Of a stretch of DNA of 64,000 nucleotides, positions 36,081-44,531 are shown one piece after another. The notes below the pieces were generated by a model. That model saw nothing but the letters and a program-made list of their open reading frames with translations. It had not been told where the DNA came from and searched no databases. The number at the start of each line of letters is the position of its first letter. Position 1 is the first letter of the stretch. The position numbers and the translations under genes are program-made. Where the stretch lies: assembly GCA_018883265.1 (NCBI GenBank), contig VEQK01000003.1:1-64000 (forward strand). The letters are read 5' to 3'. The DNA is from Rhodocyclaceae bacterium. Lineage in GTDB: Bacteria > Pseudomonadota > Gammaproteobacteria > Burkholderiales > Rhodocyclaceae.

Positions 36081-37010
36081 ATGACCGTAACTCATGAACC
36101 ACAACTGGCTTTGAATGACGCCGCCGCACGGCAGCTCGCGAATGCCACAAAAACACCGGCACAACTACCCATCATCACACCGCGCTGGCTGGTACATTTC
36201 CTGCAATGGTTGCCGGTTGAAGCGGGTATCTATCGCCTGAACCAGGTTAAAAACCCGGGTAACGTCAACGTTACCTGCGCCAAGCGCGATGAATCCGAGC
36301 TACCGCAGACCTTCGTTGACTATGAAGAGCAGCCGCGAGAGTACTTCCTAAATGCGGTGACGACCGTTCTGGATGTTCACACTCGTGTTTCTGATCTGTA
36401 CAGCAGCCCATATGACCAGATCAAGGAACAGCTTCGATTGACGATCGAAACCATTAAAGAGCGTCAAGAAAGTGAACTGATCAATAACGCCGACTATGGA
36501 TTGCTGTCCAGTGTCGCCGATGAGCAGCGTATTTCCACGCTGACAGGCGCACCCACCCCGGATGATCTGGACGATCTGCTGGCCAAGGTTTGGAAAGAGC
36601 CCGCATTCTTCCTGACGCACCCGCTGGCGATTGCCGCCTTCGGCCGTGAGTGCACACGCCGTGGCGTGCCACCGCCCACCGTCAGTCTGTTTGGTTCGCA
36701 GTTCCTTACCTGGCGAGGCATTCCGCTGGTGCCGTCGGACAAGGTCCCGCTCGAAGATGGTAAGACCAAGATCCTGCTGCTGCGGGTTGGTGATAAGCGG
36801 CAGGGTGTCGTCGGTCTCTATCAGCCGGGGGTTGCCGGTGAGCAAAGCCCGGGCCTGTCGGTGCGCTTTATGGGGATCAGCCGCAATGCGATCGCCTCGT
36901 ACCTGATTTCGCTGTATTGCTCGCTGGCGGTGCATACGCCGGATGCCCTGGCTGTTCTGGAAGACGTGGAGGTCGACAAGTACCATGAGTACCCTAACAC
37001 CTACAAGTGA
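36081..37010 (+). CDS. srpI: Family 2A encapsulin shell protein (SrpI-like)
   Basis: This 309-residue protein is predicted to self-assemble into an icosahedral shell with the HK97 capsid fold. It matches the SrpI type: TPRWLVHFLQWLPVEAGIYRLNQVKN near the N-terminus, then DYEEQPREYFLNAVTTVLDVHTRVSDLYSSPYDQIKEQL (E-loop and spine region) and SVRFMGISRNAIASYLISLYCSLAVHTPDALAVLEDV in the core. AAGGAG precedes the ATG. The last 26 bases overlap the cargo gene in another frame. Known SrpI shells enclose a cysteine desulfurase, exactly the next gene. Confidence 0.92.
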   Translation: MTVTHEPQLALNDAAARQLANATKTPAQLPIITPRWLVHFLQWLPVEAGIYRLNQVKNPGNVNVTCAKRDESELPQTFVDYEEQPREYFLNAVTTVLDVHTRVSDLYSSPYDQIKEQLRLTIETIKERQESELINNADYGLLSSVADEQRISTLTGAPTPDDLDDLLAKVWKEPAFFLTHPLAIAAFGRECTRRGVPPPTVSLFGSQFLTWRGIPLVPSDKVPLEDGKTKILLLRVGDKRQGVVGLYQPGVAGEQSPGLSVRFMGISRNAIASYLISLYCSLAVHTPDALAVLEDVEVDKYHEYPNTYK

Positions 37011-38907
37011 TCCATTTGTTGCTTTGAGTGGCGATCTTCCGGGTGTGACAGCGATTGCACCTGAGATCTCCACCCAGCCGCAACTTGTAGACATCACTAA
37101 ACTCGGCGATTTGGCCAATGCGTTCTTTCGAAGTCTACCCGGTGAAGATGTGCCTATTCCGCATGATCCAGTGATTAATCTTGGATCGGGTAGGACGCCA
37201 GTCCTTGAACCGGACTTGAAGATTGCTGCGACCACGCCTCAGCCCAAAGGATCGGGGGCGCCCATCACGGAACTTACTCAACCGCATGAACCCTCTTTAG
37301 CTTTGCCGCAGGGATACTCGGCATCTTTACCGAAGGTAGGTGCAACGGATCCGAGAAATTCCATTGCTAATGGAGCTGTGGCTAGAACGCCGTTCTATTT
37401 CTTTGGTCATGCGACGGAGTTTCCAGATGCGCCAGGCGGTGTAAAGCCGGTGCCTCTTGAGAATCTGGTGACCTCCCAGTCTCAGACCTTTCCGGGGCAG
37501 GCCCAGGTCACAGCGCTTCTGAAGGAGATCGCTAATACCGGTCGTCAACCCGAAGCGCAAGAAGCTAATGCATCGGGACAGACCTTTTATTTTTTGGATA
37601 GCTCAGCAGCGCCAGTCGAGTTCACCCAATCGGAAACGCTTGCTTATAAGGAGATTGCACCGTCGGCGCATCCGCAGTTTGATGTCAATGCCGTCCGGCG
37701 CGACTTTCCGATTCTTCAGGAGCGGGTCAATGGCAATCAACTGGTCTGGTTCGACAATGGCGCGACCACCCAGAAGCCCAATCAGGTGATTGACCGGATC
37801 TCTTACTTCTATAAGCACGAGAACTCCAACATTCACCGGGCGGCTCATGAATTGGCGGCACGTTCGACGGATGCCTACGAAGGGGCACGTGATAAGGTCG
37901 CCAAGTTCCTCGGTGCGCAATCCAAGGATGAAATCATTTTCGTGCGAGGGGCGACAGAGGGCATTAATTTGATCGCTAATACCTTTGGCCGGCAGTTCAT
38001 CGGCGAGGGGGATGAAATCGTGGTGTCGCTGCTGGAGCACCATGCCAACATCGTTCCCTGGCAGATGCTGGCGCGTTCGGTTGGTGCCAAGATTCGCGTG
38101 ATTCCAGTCGATGATAGCGGCCAGATTATTTTGGACGAATATCAGAAGCTGGTGAATGACCGGACCAAGCTCGTCGCGGTGACGCAGGTCTCCAATGCCT
38201 TAGGTACCGTAACGCCCATCCCAGAAATCATTGATATCGCACATCGTCGCGGAGCGAAAGTCCTAGTGGATGGCGCACAATCCGTCGCCCACCTGCGTGC
38301 CAACGTGCAGCCGATCGATGCCGATTTCTTTGTCTTCTCCGGGCACAAGGTCTTCGGCCCAACCGGTATTGGTGCCGTTTACGGCAAGCTCGATCTGTTG
38401 AACCAGCTTCCCCCTTGGCAGGGTGGTGGCAACATGATCAGCGATGTGACCTTTGAGCGCACGCTGTATCACGATGCACCAACTCGTTTCGAGGCAGGTA
38501 CCGGCAATATTGCCGATGCGGTGGGCCTGGGGGCAGCGCTGGATTATGTGCAACGACTGGGTATTGAAAACATCGCCAAGTACGAACATGATCTATTGGG
38601 CTATGCCACGCAGGAACTCCTTCGTGTGCCGGGTCTGAAGTTGATTGGTACGGCCAAAGAGAAGGCCAGCGTGCTCTCTCTAACGCTGGCTGGCTACAGC
38701 AATCAGGACGTGGGTGTGGCGCTCAACCGCGAGGGTATTGCCGTCCGTACGGGGCACCATTGTGCACAGCCGATTCTGCGACGGTTTGGCCTGGAGAGTA
38801 CTGTACGACCAACCCTTGCTTTGTATAACACCTGCGAGGAAGTTGATCGTTTAGTTGCTGCGCTGAATCGGATTGCTCGCGGTCAGTCTGAAATACGCGG
38901 TCGATAA
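36985..38907 (+). CDS. Encapsulin cargo cysteine desulfurase (SufS-like with N-terminal loading domain)
   Basis: This 640-residue PLP enzyme releases sulfur from cysteine as an enzyme-bound persulfide. Residues 1-230 are Pro/Ala/Gly-rich and probably disordered, the part that binds the inside of the shell in related systems; it includes LGDLANAFFRSLPGED and two similar motifs, TPFYFFGHATEF (135-146) and QTFYFLDSSAAPVEF (199-213). The SufS core starts near 231, with PLP Lys455 in FSGHK and catalytic Cys593 in TGHHCAQP. ATG 36985 lies inside the shell gene with GGAGG about 12 bases upstream. Adjacent cysteine genes fit a sulfur-storage or sulfur-delivery role. Confidence 0.92.
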   Translation: MSTLTPTSDPFVALSGDLPGVTAIAPEISTQPQLVDITKLGDLANAFFRSLPGEDVPIPHDPVINLGSGRTPVLEPDLKIAATTPQPKGSGAPITELTQPHEPSLALPQGYSASLPKVGATDPRNSIANGAVARTPFYFFGHATEFPDAPGGVKPVPLENLVTSQSQTFPGQAQVTALLKEIANTGRQPEAQEANASGQTFYFLDSSAAPVEFTQSETLAYKEIAPSAHPQFDVNAVRRDFPILQERVNGNQLVWFDNGATTQKPNQVIDRISYFYKHENSNIHRAAHELAARSTDAYEGARDKVAKFLGAQSKDEIIFVRGATEGINLIANTFGRQFIGEGDEIVVSLLEHHANIVPWQMLARSVGAKIRVIPVDDSGQIILDEYQKLVNDRTKLVAVTQVSNALGTVTPIPEIIDIAHRRGAKVLVDGAQSVAHLRANVQPIDADFFVFSGHKVFGPTGIGAVYGKLDLLNQLPPWQGGGNMISDVTFERTLYHDAPTRFEAGTGNIADAVGLGAALDYVQRLGIENIAKYEHDLLGYATQELLRVPGLKLIGTAKEKASVLSLTLAGYSNQDVGVALNREGIAVRTGHHCAQPILRRFGLESTVRPTLALYNTCEEVDRLVAALNRIARGQSEIRGR

Positions 38908-39069
38908 TTTGCAACCCGGACGGACACAATCTTAAATGATGTATCCGTCCAATCGGCTTAAAATTTTGATTGAAGGGTTGTAGCAATTCATTAAAGAGTC
39001 TACCGTTAACACGTCCCCGCAGTCAGATCACTTAACTCAGAAGGGGTTCCTCACCTTGATTTCTCAAAA

Positions 39070-39507
39070 CTACATCGTGCCACTGGACTGAACCTTGAGC
39101 AGGTAGGTCGTCATATCGGTCAGTTCCGGCGAACCCCATTCCAGGGGAACGCTACGCATCGGGCCTTTCATGCAGACCTGGATCACTTCATCCAGATTCA
39201 TCGTGTCAACCCCGAACCGTGCTTTACTATTCATCGCTGCATGGGGGTAGGGCTGTTTGAACCCTGCGCCAAAGCTACTCGCATCTACATGACAGGAAGC
39301 ACAGGCACGGCCATTGGTGGAAAGCTGGGTGTCATTGAAAAGCTGTCTGCCGCGATCAATGGCTGGCTTGCTCGCAGGGTAACGGGCTTTGTAGCCGGCG
39401 GGGCGCAGCACAGACGGTTCATCCATACGGGGCGCATTGCTCTGGGCATGAATTGAAAGGGGTATGGCGAGCATGGCGATGCAAAATGTTGTGCGTACCA
39501 GATTCAT
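39070..39507 (-). CDS. Exported monoheme cytochrome c
   Basis: This 145-residue protein has a cleavable signal peptide (ending IHAQ) and one heme-c site, CASCH, near residue 69. A downstream Met-rich stretch (KGPMRSVPLEWGSPELTDMTTYL) probably provides the distal ligand and has the look of SoxX-type cytochromes, though it is not a clear SoxX. AGGAGG lies just before the ATG. It could carry electrons from a periplasmic sulfur dehydrogenase to the oxidase; no partner is adjacent. Function is inferred only from the fold and region. Confidence 0.8.
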   Translation of the reverse strand: MNLVRTTFCIAMLAIPLSIHAQSNAPRMDEPSVLRPAGYKARYPASKPAIDRGRQLFNDTQLSTNGRACASCHVDASSFGAGFKQPYPHAAMNSKARFGVDTMNLDEVIQVCMKGPMRSVPLEWGSPELTDMTTYLLKVQSSGTM

Positions 39508-39657
39508 ATCCGACCTCCTTGTTATTCGTACTCTACCGCAATAATCGCTAGGTGCACTATTCGATTCGCAAAGGTTTTGCGGTGTGATACGGCCTGCAGA
39601 TAGGTGCTGCTGTGGATGCTATACAATACTCTATAATATTGCCGCAAAAGTCCCCGA

Positions 39658-40401
39658 ATGCAAGAAATTTCCCTTTACATCGTGCTTCCACTCCTGTTTG
39701 CGGCAGCGCTGCTGTATTCATCGGTGGGCCATGCGGGTGCCTCGGGCTATCTCGCCGTGATGGCTCTGCTTCAGGTAGCTCCCGAACAGATGCGGCCGGC
39801 CGCCTTGACGCTCAATGTGCTGGTGGCAACCCTCGCGACCTACAAATTCCTCAAGGCCGGAGCTTTTGATAAGCGTCTATTCCTTATTGCGAGTGCCGCC
39901 TCGATACCTGCAGCCTATCTGGGCGGCTCGTTAACGATGCCGGCATCTGTTTTCAAGCCGGTTATCGGCATGGTGCTCGTAATTTCGGCCATCAAGATCT
40001 GGTTTGATGCCCGACAGAAACGTGACTACGAGGTGGTGCCGGTGAAAGCCCCTGTGCTCTTGATGACGGGCGGGCTACTGGGATTCTTGTCAGGGATAAC
40101 GGGTGTTGGCGGCGGTATTTTTCTTAGTCCACTTCTGCTGTTTTTTAAATGGGCGCAGGTCAGAGTGATCTCTGGCATTTCTGCGGCATTCATTCTCGTT
40201 AATTCGATGGCAGGTCTGGCCGGCGTGATGCGGACGAATCAGACATTGCCGCAGTATTTCTATCTCTGGGGCATCGCTGTGTTGGCAGGGGGCTATATCG
40301 GATCGGAGCTAGGGAGTCGAAGACTCGGCTACCACCTGATCCGGCAGATTCTGTCAATTGTTCTGCTACTTGCCGGCACCAAGATGATTGCTACGGCTTA
40401 G
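39658..40401 (+). CDS. TauE/SafE family sulfite exporter-like protein
   Basis: This 247-residue protein is a typical TauE/SafE permease with about eight helices. It contains the paired repeat motifs SSVGHAGASGYLAVMALLQVAPEQMRPAALTLNV and GGLLGFLSGITGVGGGIFLSPLLLFF. Such proteins export sulfite or other sulfur anions or organosulfonates; the direction here is not known. A TATAAT at 39632-39637 could be its -10. It lies alone between a cytochrome gene and the molybdenum cofactor genes, near the sox cluster, so export of sulfite formed during sulfur oxidation is plausible. Confidence 0.88.
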   Translation: MQEISLYIVLPLLFAAALLYSSVGHAGASGYLAVMALLQVAPEQMRPAALTLNVLVATLATYKFLKAGAFDKRLFLIASAASIPAAYLGGSLTMPASVFKPVIGMVLVISAIKIWFDARQKRDYEVVPVKAPVLLMTGGLLGFLSGITGVGGGIFLSPLLLFFKWAQVRVISGISAAFILVNSMAGLAGVMRTNQTLPQYFYLWGIAVLAGGYIGSELGSRRLGYHLIRQILSIVLLLAGTKMIATA

Positions 40402-40432
40402 TTTGGCAAAGCGGTTTTGTGGCGCGCCTGTA

Positions 40433-41665
40433 TCAGCGCAAAAGGTCGTTAGGGTAATACATGACTGCCTGACCTTTGTTATATGAACGTGGGGTTTCGT
40501 CAAGTATCGCCCATGCATTGGTGTTGAGGAATGGCGAGATCTTGAATGATTCCTGTCCCTGTAACAGGTCAATTACTGATCGACCGGTCGGGTCTGTGGT
40601 GACGTGCGATTTCAAGAAAAGGCGTAGGTCACCGGTCTTGTCGTAGGGCGCAGCCAGTTGTGCCCATTCGGGCGTTTCTTCAGACATTCCCAGGATCTGG
40701 CGCAATAATGGCATCAGGAAAAATCTGAGACCAATGACGGTGGATATGGGGTTGCCCGGCAGACCAAAGAAATAGCGATTATTTGGCAGTCGGGCGAAGA
40801 GAACCGGCTTTCCGGGTTTGATCGAAACCCGGTGAAACAGAATTTCCGCGCCAATATCCCGGAGCACTGAAGGGATGAAATCCCATTTGCCCTTGGAAAC
40901 AGCCCCGGAGCTGACGAGGATCTGTGCCGGAGCGGCCTCGGTCAGTAAAGTTCGGAATCGTGCTTCATCATCGCCGACGTGACCGGCATAAGACGACGGA
41001 ATGCCGGCGGTGCCGAGTGCGGATATCAGATAGGGAGTGTTGGAATCGTAAACCTGCGTTGAGCCCAGAGGTTTCTGGTAAGTGTCGGAAACTTCCTTGC
41101 CGGTCGTCAGAATGCTGACCATCGGTGGGGCAATGACCTTGATCCGGATGGTGCCAGTTGCGTAAAGAATCGCGATATGGGCAGGTTGCAAACGGGTGCC
41201 GCCTTTGATCAGGCATTGACCGTCAGCGAAGTCGTCTCCGGCAAAACGAATAGAGTCATGAATGGGCACAGGGCTCGTAAGTCGGATGTGCGTGACATTA
41301 CCGCTTGCATCAATGGTTGTTGTCACGGATTCGATCGGAACCACGCTGTCCATGCCGTCGGGAATTGCGCCCCCGGTCATGATTTGAACAGCATTCCCGG
41401 CAACCCCTTTGCCGGCTGGATCGCCAGCTGCTTGTGCGCGCAGCACCGGCAAACTGACCGGAGTGGATATTGACGCACTGATCGTATCTACGGCACGTAG
41501 CGCAAAACCATCCATACCGGAATTATTGAAGCGCGGCAGTCCGAAGGGCGCGTGGAAATCGTCGGCCATGATACGGTTAACAGCATTGCATGTGTCAATC
41601 AGCTCGGTCGGGCCGGTGCTTGCCGAAGCACGAAGAATGCAGATTGCCTCAGCATAGGAAATCAT
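40433..41665 (-). CDS. moeA: Molybdopterin molybdenumtransferase MoeA
   Basis: MoeA inserts molybdate into adenylylated molybdopterin. The 410 residues have the family blocks LPRFNNSGMDGFAL, IMTGGAIPDGMDSVVPIE, ILTTGKEV, VSSGAVSKGKWDF and FGLPGNPIST. It is the last gene of a moaA-moaCB-moeA run and overlaps moaCB by four bases. The cofactor is required by SoxC, encoded upstream in the same direction. Confidence 0.94.
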   Translation of the reverse strand: MISYAEAICILRASASTGPTELIDTCNAVNRIMADDFHAPFGLPRFNNSGMDGFALRAVDTISASISTPVSLPVLRAQAAGDPAGKGVAGNAVQIMTGGAIPDGMDSVVPIESVTTTIDASGNVTHIRLTSPVPIHDSIRFAGDDFADGQCLIKGGTRLQPAHIAILYATGTIRIKVIAPPMVSILTTGKEVSDTYQKPLGSTQVYDSNTPYLISALGTAGIPSSYAGHVGDDEARFRTLLTEAAPAQILVSSGAVSKGKWDFIPSVLRDIGAEILFHRVSIKPGKPVLFARLPNNRYFFGLPGNPISTVIGLRFFLMPLLRQILGMSEETPEWAQLAAPYDKTGDLRLFLKSHVTTDPTGRSVIDLLQGQESFKISPFLNTNAWAILDETPRSYNKGQAVMYYPNDLLR

Positions 41666-42654
41666 GATTCGATCCCTTGCATAATGGTCAGCAAATGCTT
41701 GATCAATGGCAGCAGTACATCAATCCCCTCTTTAACGGCTTTCGGGTTGCCTGGTAACGTAATAATCAGGATATTGCCGAGCGTCGCGCCAATCGAGCGA
41801 CTGCTCCAGCTCAAGGGAGTAAACGCTGCTCCAGAGCTGCGCAGCAACTCACCAATTCCCGGGATCAGCCTGTCGGCGATTTCGGCGACACTCTCCGGCG
41901 TGCTGTCACGGCCTGAGACGCCGGTGCCACCGGAGGTGATGATGAGGCGAGTTTTCCCTTCGCTCTTGATAGACCGTATTTTTGCCTGGAGCAGGGCAGG
42001 TTCGTCAGGGATGACCGATACGGCATTGACTCTGGCACCAACGGCCTCGAGTAGTTGGCGAGCCACAGGCCCGGACTTGTCTTCGTAAACACCCGTTGAA
42101 GCTCGGTCGCTCAGTACAATGACTTCAACTCCGATGTCCGCTAGTAAGGGGACGGCGGGAGGCAGTACCAGCGATCGAACCCATTCAGGCACCAGCGCTG
42201 AATCAGGGTTGATCCAGCAACCTGATTTACCGCCTACTTTGGCCAGCAGCCTTATATCGCTGATGCGAAGATCGGCTTCGACCATTTTGGTCAGATCCCA
42301 TATCGTGAGTAGGGCAGCATTGACGCCCGCTAGGGCTTCCATTTCAACGCCCGTTTTTGCTGTTGTTCTGGTGGTGCAATAGACACGGATGCTGAAATCA
42401 TTTTCGTTCAGCTCGGTGATTACGCGAACGTGATCCAGCCCCATCGGATGACACAGGGGCATCAGCTGACTGGCGCCCTTGGCCCCTTGGATTCCTGCGA
42501 TCTCGGCAAGCATTAGCACATCCCCCTTGGGAAGCTGGCGGTCACGGATCAGGGTAAAGGCAGATGGGCCAACGTATATGAGGCCTGTGGCAACGGCAAT
42601 ACGGTTAGTGGCGGGCTTGTTGCCCACGTCGATCATTGAAAACGCCTGGGTCAT
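41662..42654 (-). CDS. moaCB: Bifunctional MoaC-MoaB fusion for molybdenum cofactor synthesis
   Basis: This 330-residue protein joins two enzymes. Residues about 1-155 are MoaC (cyclic pyranopterin monophosphate synthase) with GAKGASQLMPLCHPM and GVEMEALAGVNAALLTIWDLTKM. Residues about 170-325 are MoaB/MogA-like (molybdopterin adenylylation) with VIVLSDRASTGVYEDKSGP, IITSGGTGVSGRDSTPE and ITLPGNPKAVKEG. ATG 42654 gives the normal MoaC start; the frame runs on into moaA, but that part is rejected. The moaA stop is 5 bases upstream. Confidence 0.92.
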   Translation of the reverse strand: MTQAFSMIDVGNKPATNRIAVATGLIYVGPSAFTLIRDRQLPKGDVLMLAEIAGIQGAKGASQLMPLCHPMGLDHVRVITELNENDFSIRVYCTTRTTAKTGVEMEALAGVNAALLTIWDLTKMVEADLRISDIRLLAKVGGKSGCWINPDSALVPEWVRSLVLPPAVPLLADIGVEVIVLSDRASTGVYEDKSGPVARQLLEAVGARVNAVSVIPDEPALLQAKIRSIKSEGKTRLIITSGGTGVSGRDSTPESVAEIADRLIPGIGELLRSSGAAFTPLSWSSRSIGATLGNILIITLPGNPKAVKEGIDVLLPLIKHLLTIMQGIES

Positions 42655-42659
42655 AGAAA

Positions 42660-43634
42660 TCAACCACCCAGCGCTGACAGATTTTTCGTGGCGCCGGATT
42701 TGTGAAAGTGGAGAAGATGCGTTGCAGATTTCTGCTGGAGCAGAGATGTGATGGTGTGTTGCAGCTCGGGGATTTGATCCGGTGATTGCAGCAGTGATCT
42801 GAGATTGTGGCCGCTTTCGCCAAACAGACATAGTCGCAGATCGCCCCGGGCCGTGACCCGCAGGCGGTTGCAGCTGGTGCAGAAATCTTTTGCGTAAGGT
42901 GCAATGATCCCGATCTTCCCGGCATGGTTAGGATGCGAGAAAACCTGGGCCGGTCCGGCGCCCGGAGCTCGCGGCATTGGCGACCAGCCTAGAGATTGCA
43001 AAGCATCGATAACGACATTTGCGCTGAGATGGTGTTTCTTGAAATAGGCCTGGTTATCGCCGGTCTCCATGAGTTCAATAAAGCGTAGCGAGATGTTGCG
43101 ATTGCGGACAAAGGCCAGAAAATCGCCGAGCTCATGATCATTGAGCCCCTTCAGGAGAACGGTGTTGATTTTGATGTCGTTGAAACCGGCGCGCTCTGCA
43201 GCGTCGATACCGGCAAGCACACGGGGAAGGTGGTCCATACCCGTGATGCGATGGAAGTTGGCCCGGTTCAGTGAGTCGATGCTGACGTTGATAGCGTCTA
43301 TCCCGGCATCACGCCAGAGCTGCGCTTGCTTTTCAAGCTGGTACCCATTGGTCGTTGTGGCGACTTTACGTATGCCCGGTATGGCTGAAATCGTTGCGGC
43401 GATCCGGGAAAAATCCTTACGCACGGTAGGTTCGCCGCCGGTCAGACGAACTTTCCACAAGCCGAGGCCGGCAAAACCTGTGACCAGATTCCGAATTTCA
43501 TCCGGCGTCAGGAATTGTCTGGGCGCTTCTTCAACGTACCCATTAGGCAGGCAGTAGCTGCAGCGGTAATTGCAGACGTCCGTGATGGAAAGTCGCAAAT
43601 ACTGGAAAGAGCGGCCGTTGGGGTCGAGGAACAT
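42660..43634 (-). CDS. moaA: GTP 3',8-cyclase MoaA
   Basis: MoaA is the radical-SAM enzyme that starts molybdenum cofactor synthesis from GTP. In 324 residues the N-terminal cluster motif CNYRCSYC is at about 17-24 and LTGGEPTVRKD follows. The C-terminal GTP-side cluster uses CTSCNR and a third Cys in LRLCLFG. The protein ends in Gly-Gly, the conserved C-terminal tail needed for catalysis in the family. It begins the three-gene cofactor set downstream of the sox cluster. Confidence 0.95.
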   Translation of the reverse strand: MFLDPNGRSFQYLRLSITDVCNYRCSYCLPNGYVEEAPRQFLTPDEIRNLVTGFAGLGLWKVRLTGGEPTVRKDFSRIAATISAIPGIRKVATTTNGYQLEKQAQLWRDAGIDAINVSIDSLNRANFHRITGMDHLPRVLAGIDAAERAGFNDIKINTVLLKGLNDHELGDFLAFVRNRNISLRFIELMETGDNQAYFKKHHLSANVVIDALQSLGWSPMPRAPGAGPAQVFSHPNHAGKIGIIAPYAKDFCTSCNRLRVTARGDLRLCLFGESGHNLRSLLQSPDQIPELQHTITSLLQQKSATHLLHFHKSGATKNLSALGG

Positions 43635-43672
43635 GGTGGGTCGGCGTTATCAGGCGCGAAACTGAGGCAGGT

Positions 43673-44521
43673 CTAGACGCCCGGCATACCGTGCTTGCGG
43701 AACCAGGCCAAGCCGAGTGCCCAGGCTTTATCGGCGGCAGCCTTGTTGTAGTTGGCGCGGTAGTCCGCATTAAAGGCATGGCCGACCCCGGGCAGAACAA
43801 CAATCTCGGAGCCGCTGCTGGATTTTTTGAGTTCTGCCTGCATCCGGGCAACGGACTCCAGGCTGATGCCGGTATCTTTTTCTGCATAGAGACCCAGCAC
43901 GGGCACTTTAAGCTCGGAGCCGAAATCAACGGGGTCGAGCGGGCGCTCATCTGAGACCATGCCCTCGACGCGGCCGTAGTAGGCCAAACCGGCAGTCAGC
44001 TTGGGATTATGGTACGCATACTCCCAGACAGCACGGCCACCCCAGCAATAGCCCACGGCACCGGCCAGCGTCTTATGACCATTTAGCTGTTTACGGGCAT
44101 AGGTCAGGGTGGCATCCAGATCCTGGTTGACCTGTTCATCCGAAACCCTGGAGATGATGTTCTGAAAGATCTGGTTCACATCGGTATAGCCTGCGGTGTT
44201 ACCGTGGCGCACAAAGAGCTCGGGCGCAACAGCAACATAACCGGCATGGGCGTAACGGCGGCAGACATCCTGAATGTGTTCATGCACACCAAAAGCTTCG
44301 TGAATGACCAGAATAACGGGGTAACGTCCCGGCTTGGCCGGCCGGGCGAAATAGGCGGGAATCTTGCCGTCGCGAACCGGGATTTCGACCTGGCCCGTGG
44401 TCAGACCATTGCTGCCGGTGCGAACGATGTTATCGGCAACCGGGTCGGCCGCCAGCGCATAGCCTGTTGAAAGCATGCCGAGAAGAAAGGTGCGCCGGGT
44501 CAGGCGAGACTTCTTTTCCAT
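43673..44521 (-). CDS. Tat-exported dienelactone-hydrolase-family protein
   Basis: This 282-residue alpha/beta hydrolase has a twin-arginine signal (SRLTRRTFLLGML) for export in a folded state. The core shows VILVIHEAFGVHEHIQDVCRRYA, the Cys nucleophile in VGYCWGGRAVW, the Asp near YAEKDTGIS and the His in PGVGHAFN, as in dienelactone hydrolases. It lies between the YeeE gene and moaA in the sox-linked run. Its substrate is unknown; periplasmic location beside sulfur-oxidation genes is the only clue. Confidence 0.85.
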   Translation of the reverse strand: MEKKSRLTRRTFLLGMLSTGYALAADPVADNIVRTGSNGLTTGQVEIPVRDGKIPAYFARPAKPGRYPVILVIHEAFGVHEHIQDVCRRYAHAGYVAVAPELFVRHGNTAGYTDVNQIFQNIISRVSDEQVNQDLDATLTYARKQLNGHKTLAGAVGYCWGGRAVWEYAYHNPKLTAGLAYYGRVEGMVSDERPLDPVDFGSELKVPVLGLYAEKDTGISLESVARMQAELKKSSSGSEIVVLPGVGHAFNADYRANYNKAAADKAWALGLAWFRKHGMPGV

Positions 44522-44531
44522 GGACTCATCC

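Noticed and set aside
38918-38950. Inverted repeat GGACGGA / TCCGTCC after the cargo desulfurase gene
   Set aside because: The loop is 19 bases and no T tract follows, so it is not convincing as a terminator; it may be chance or an unknown operator.
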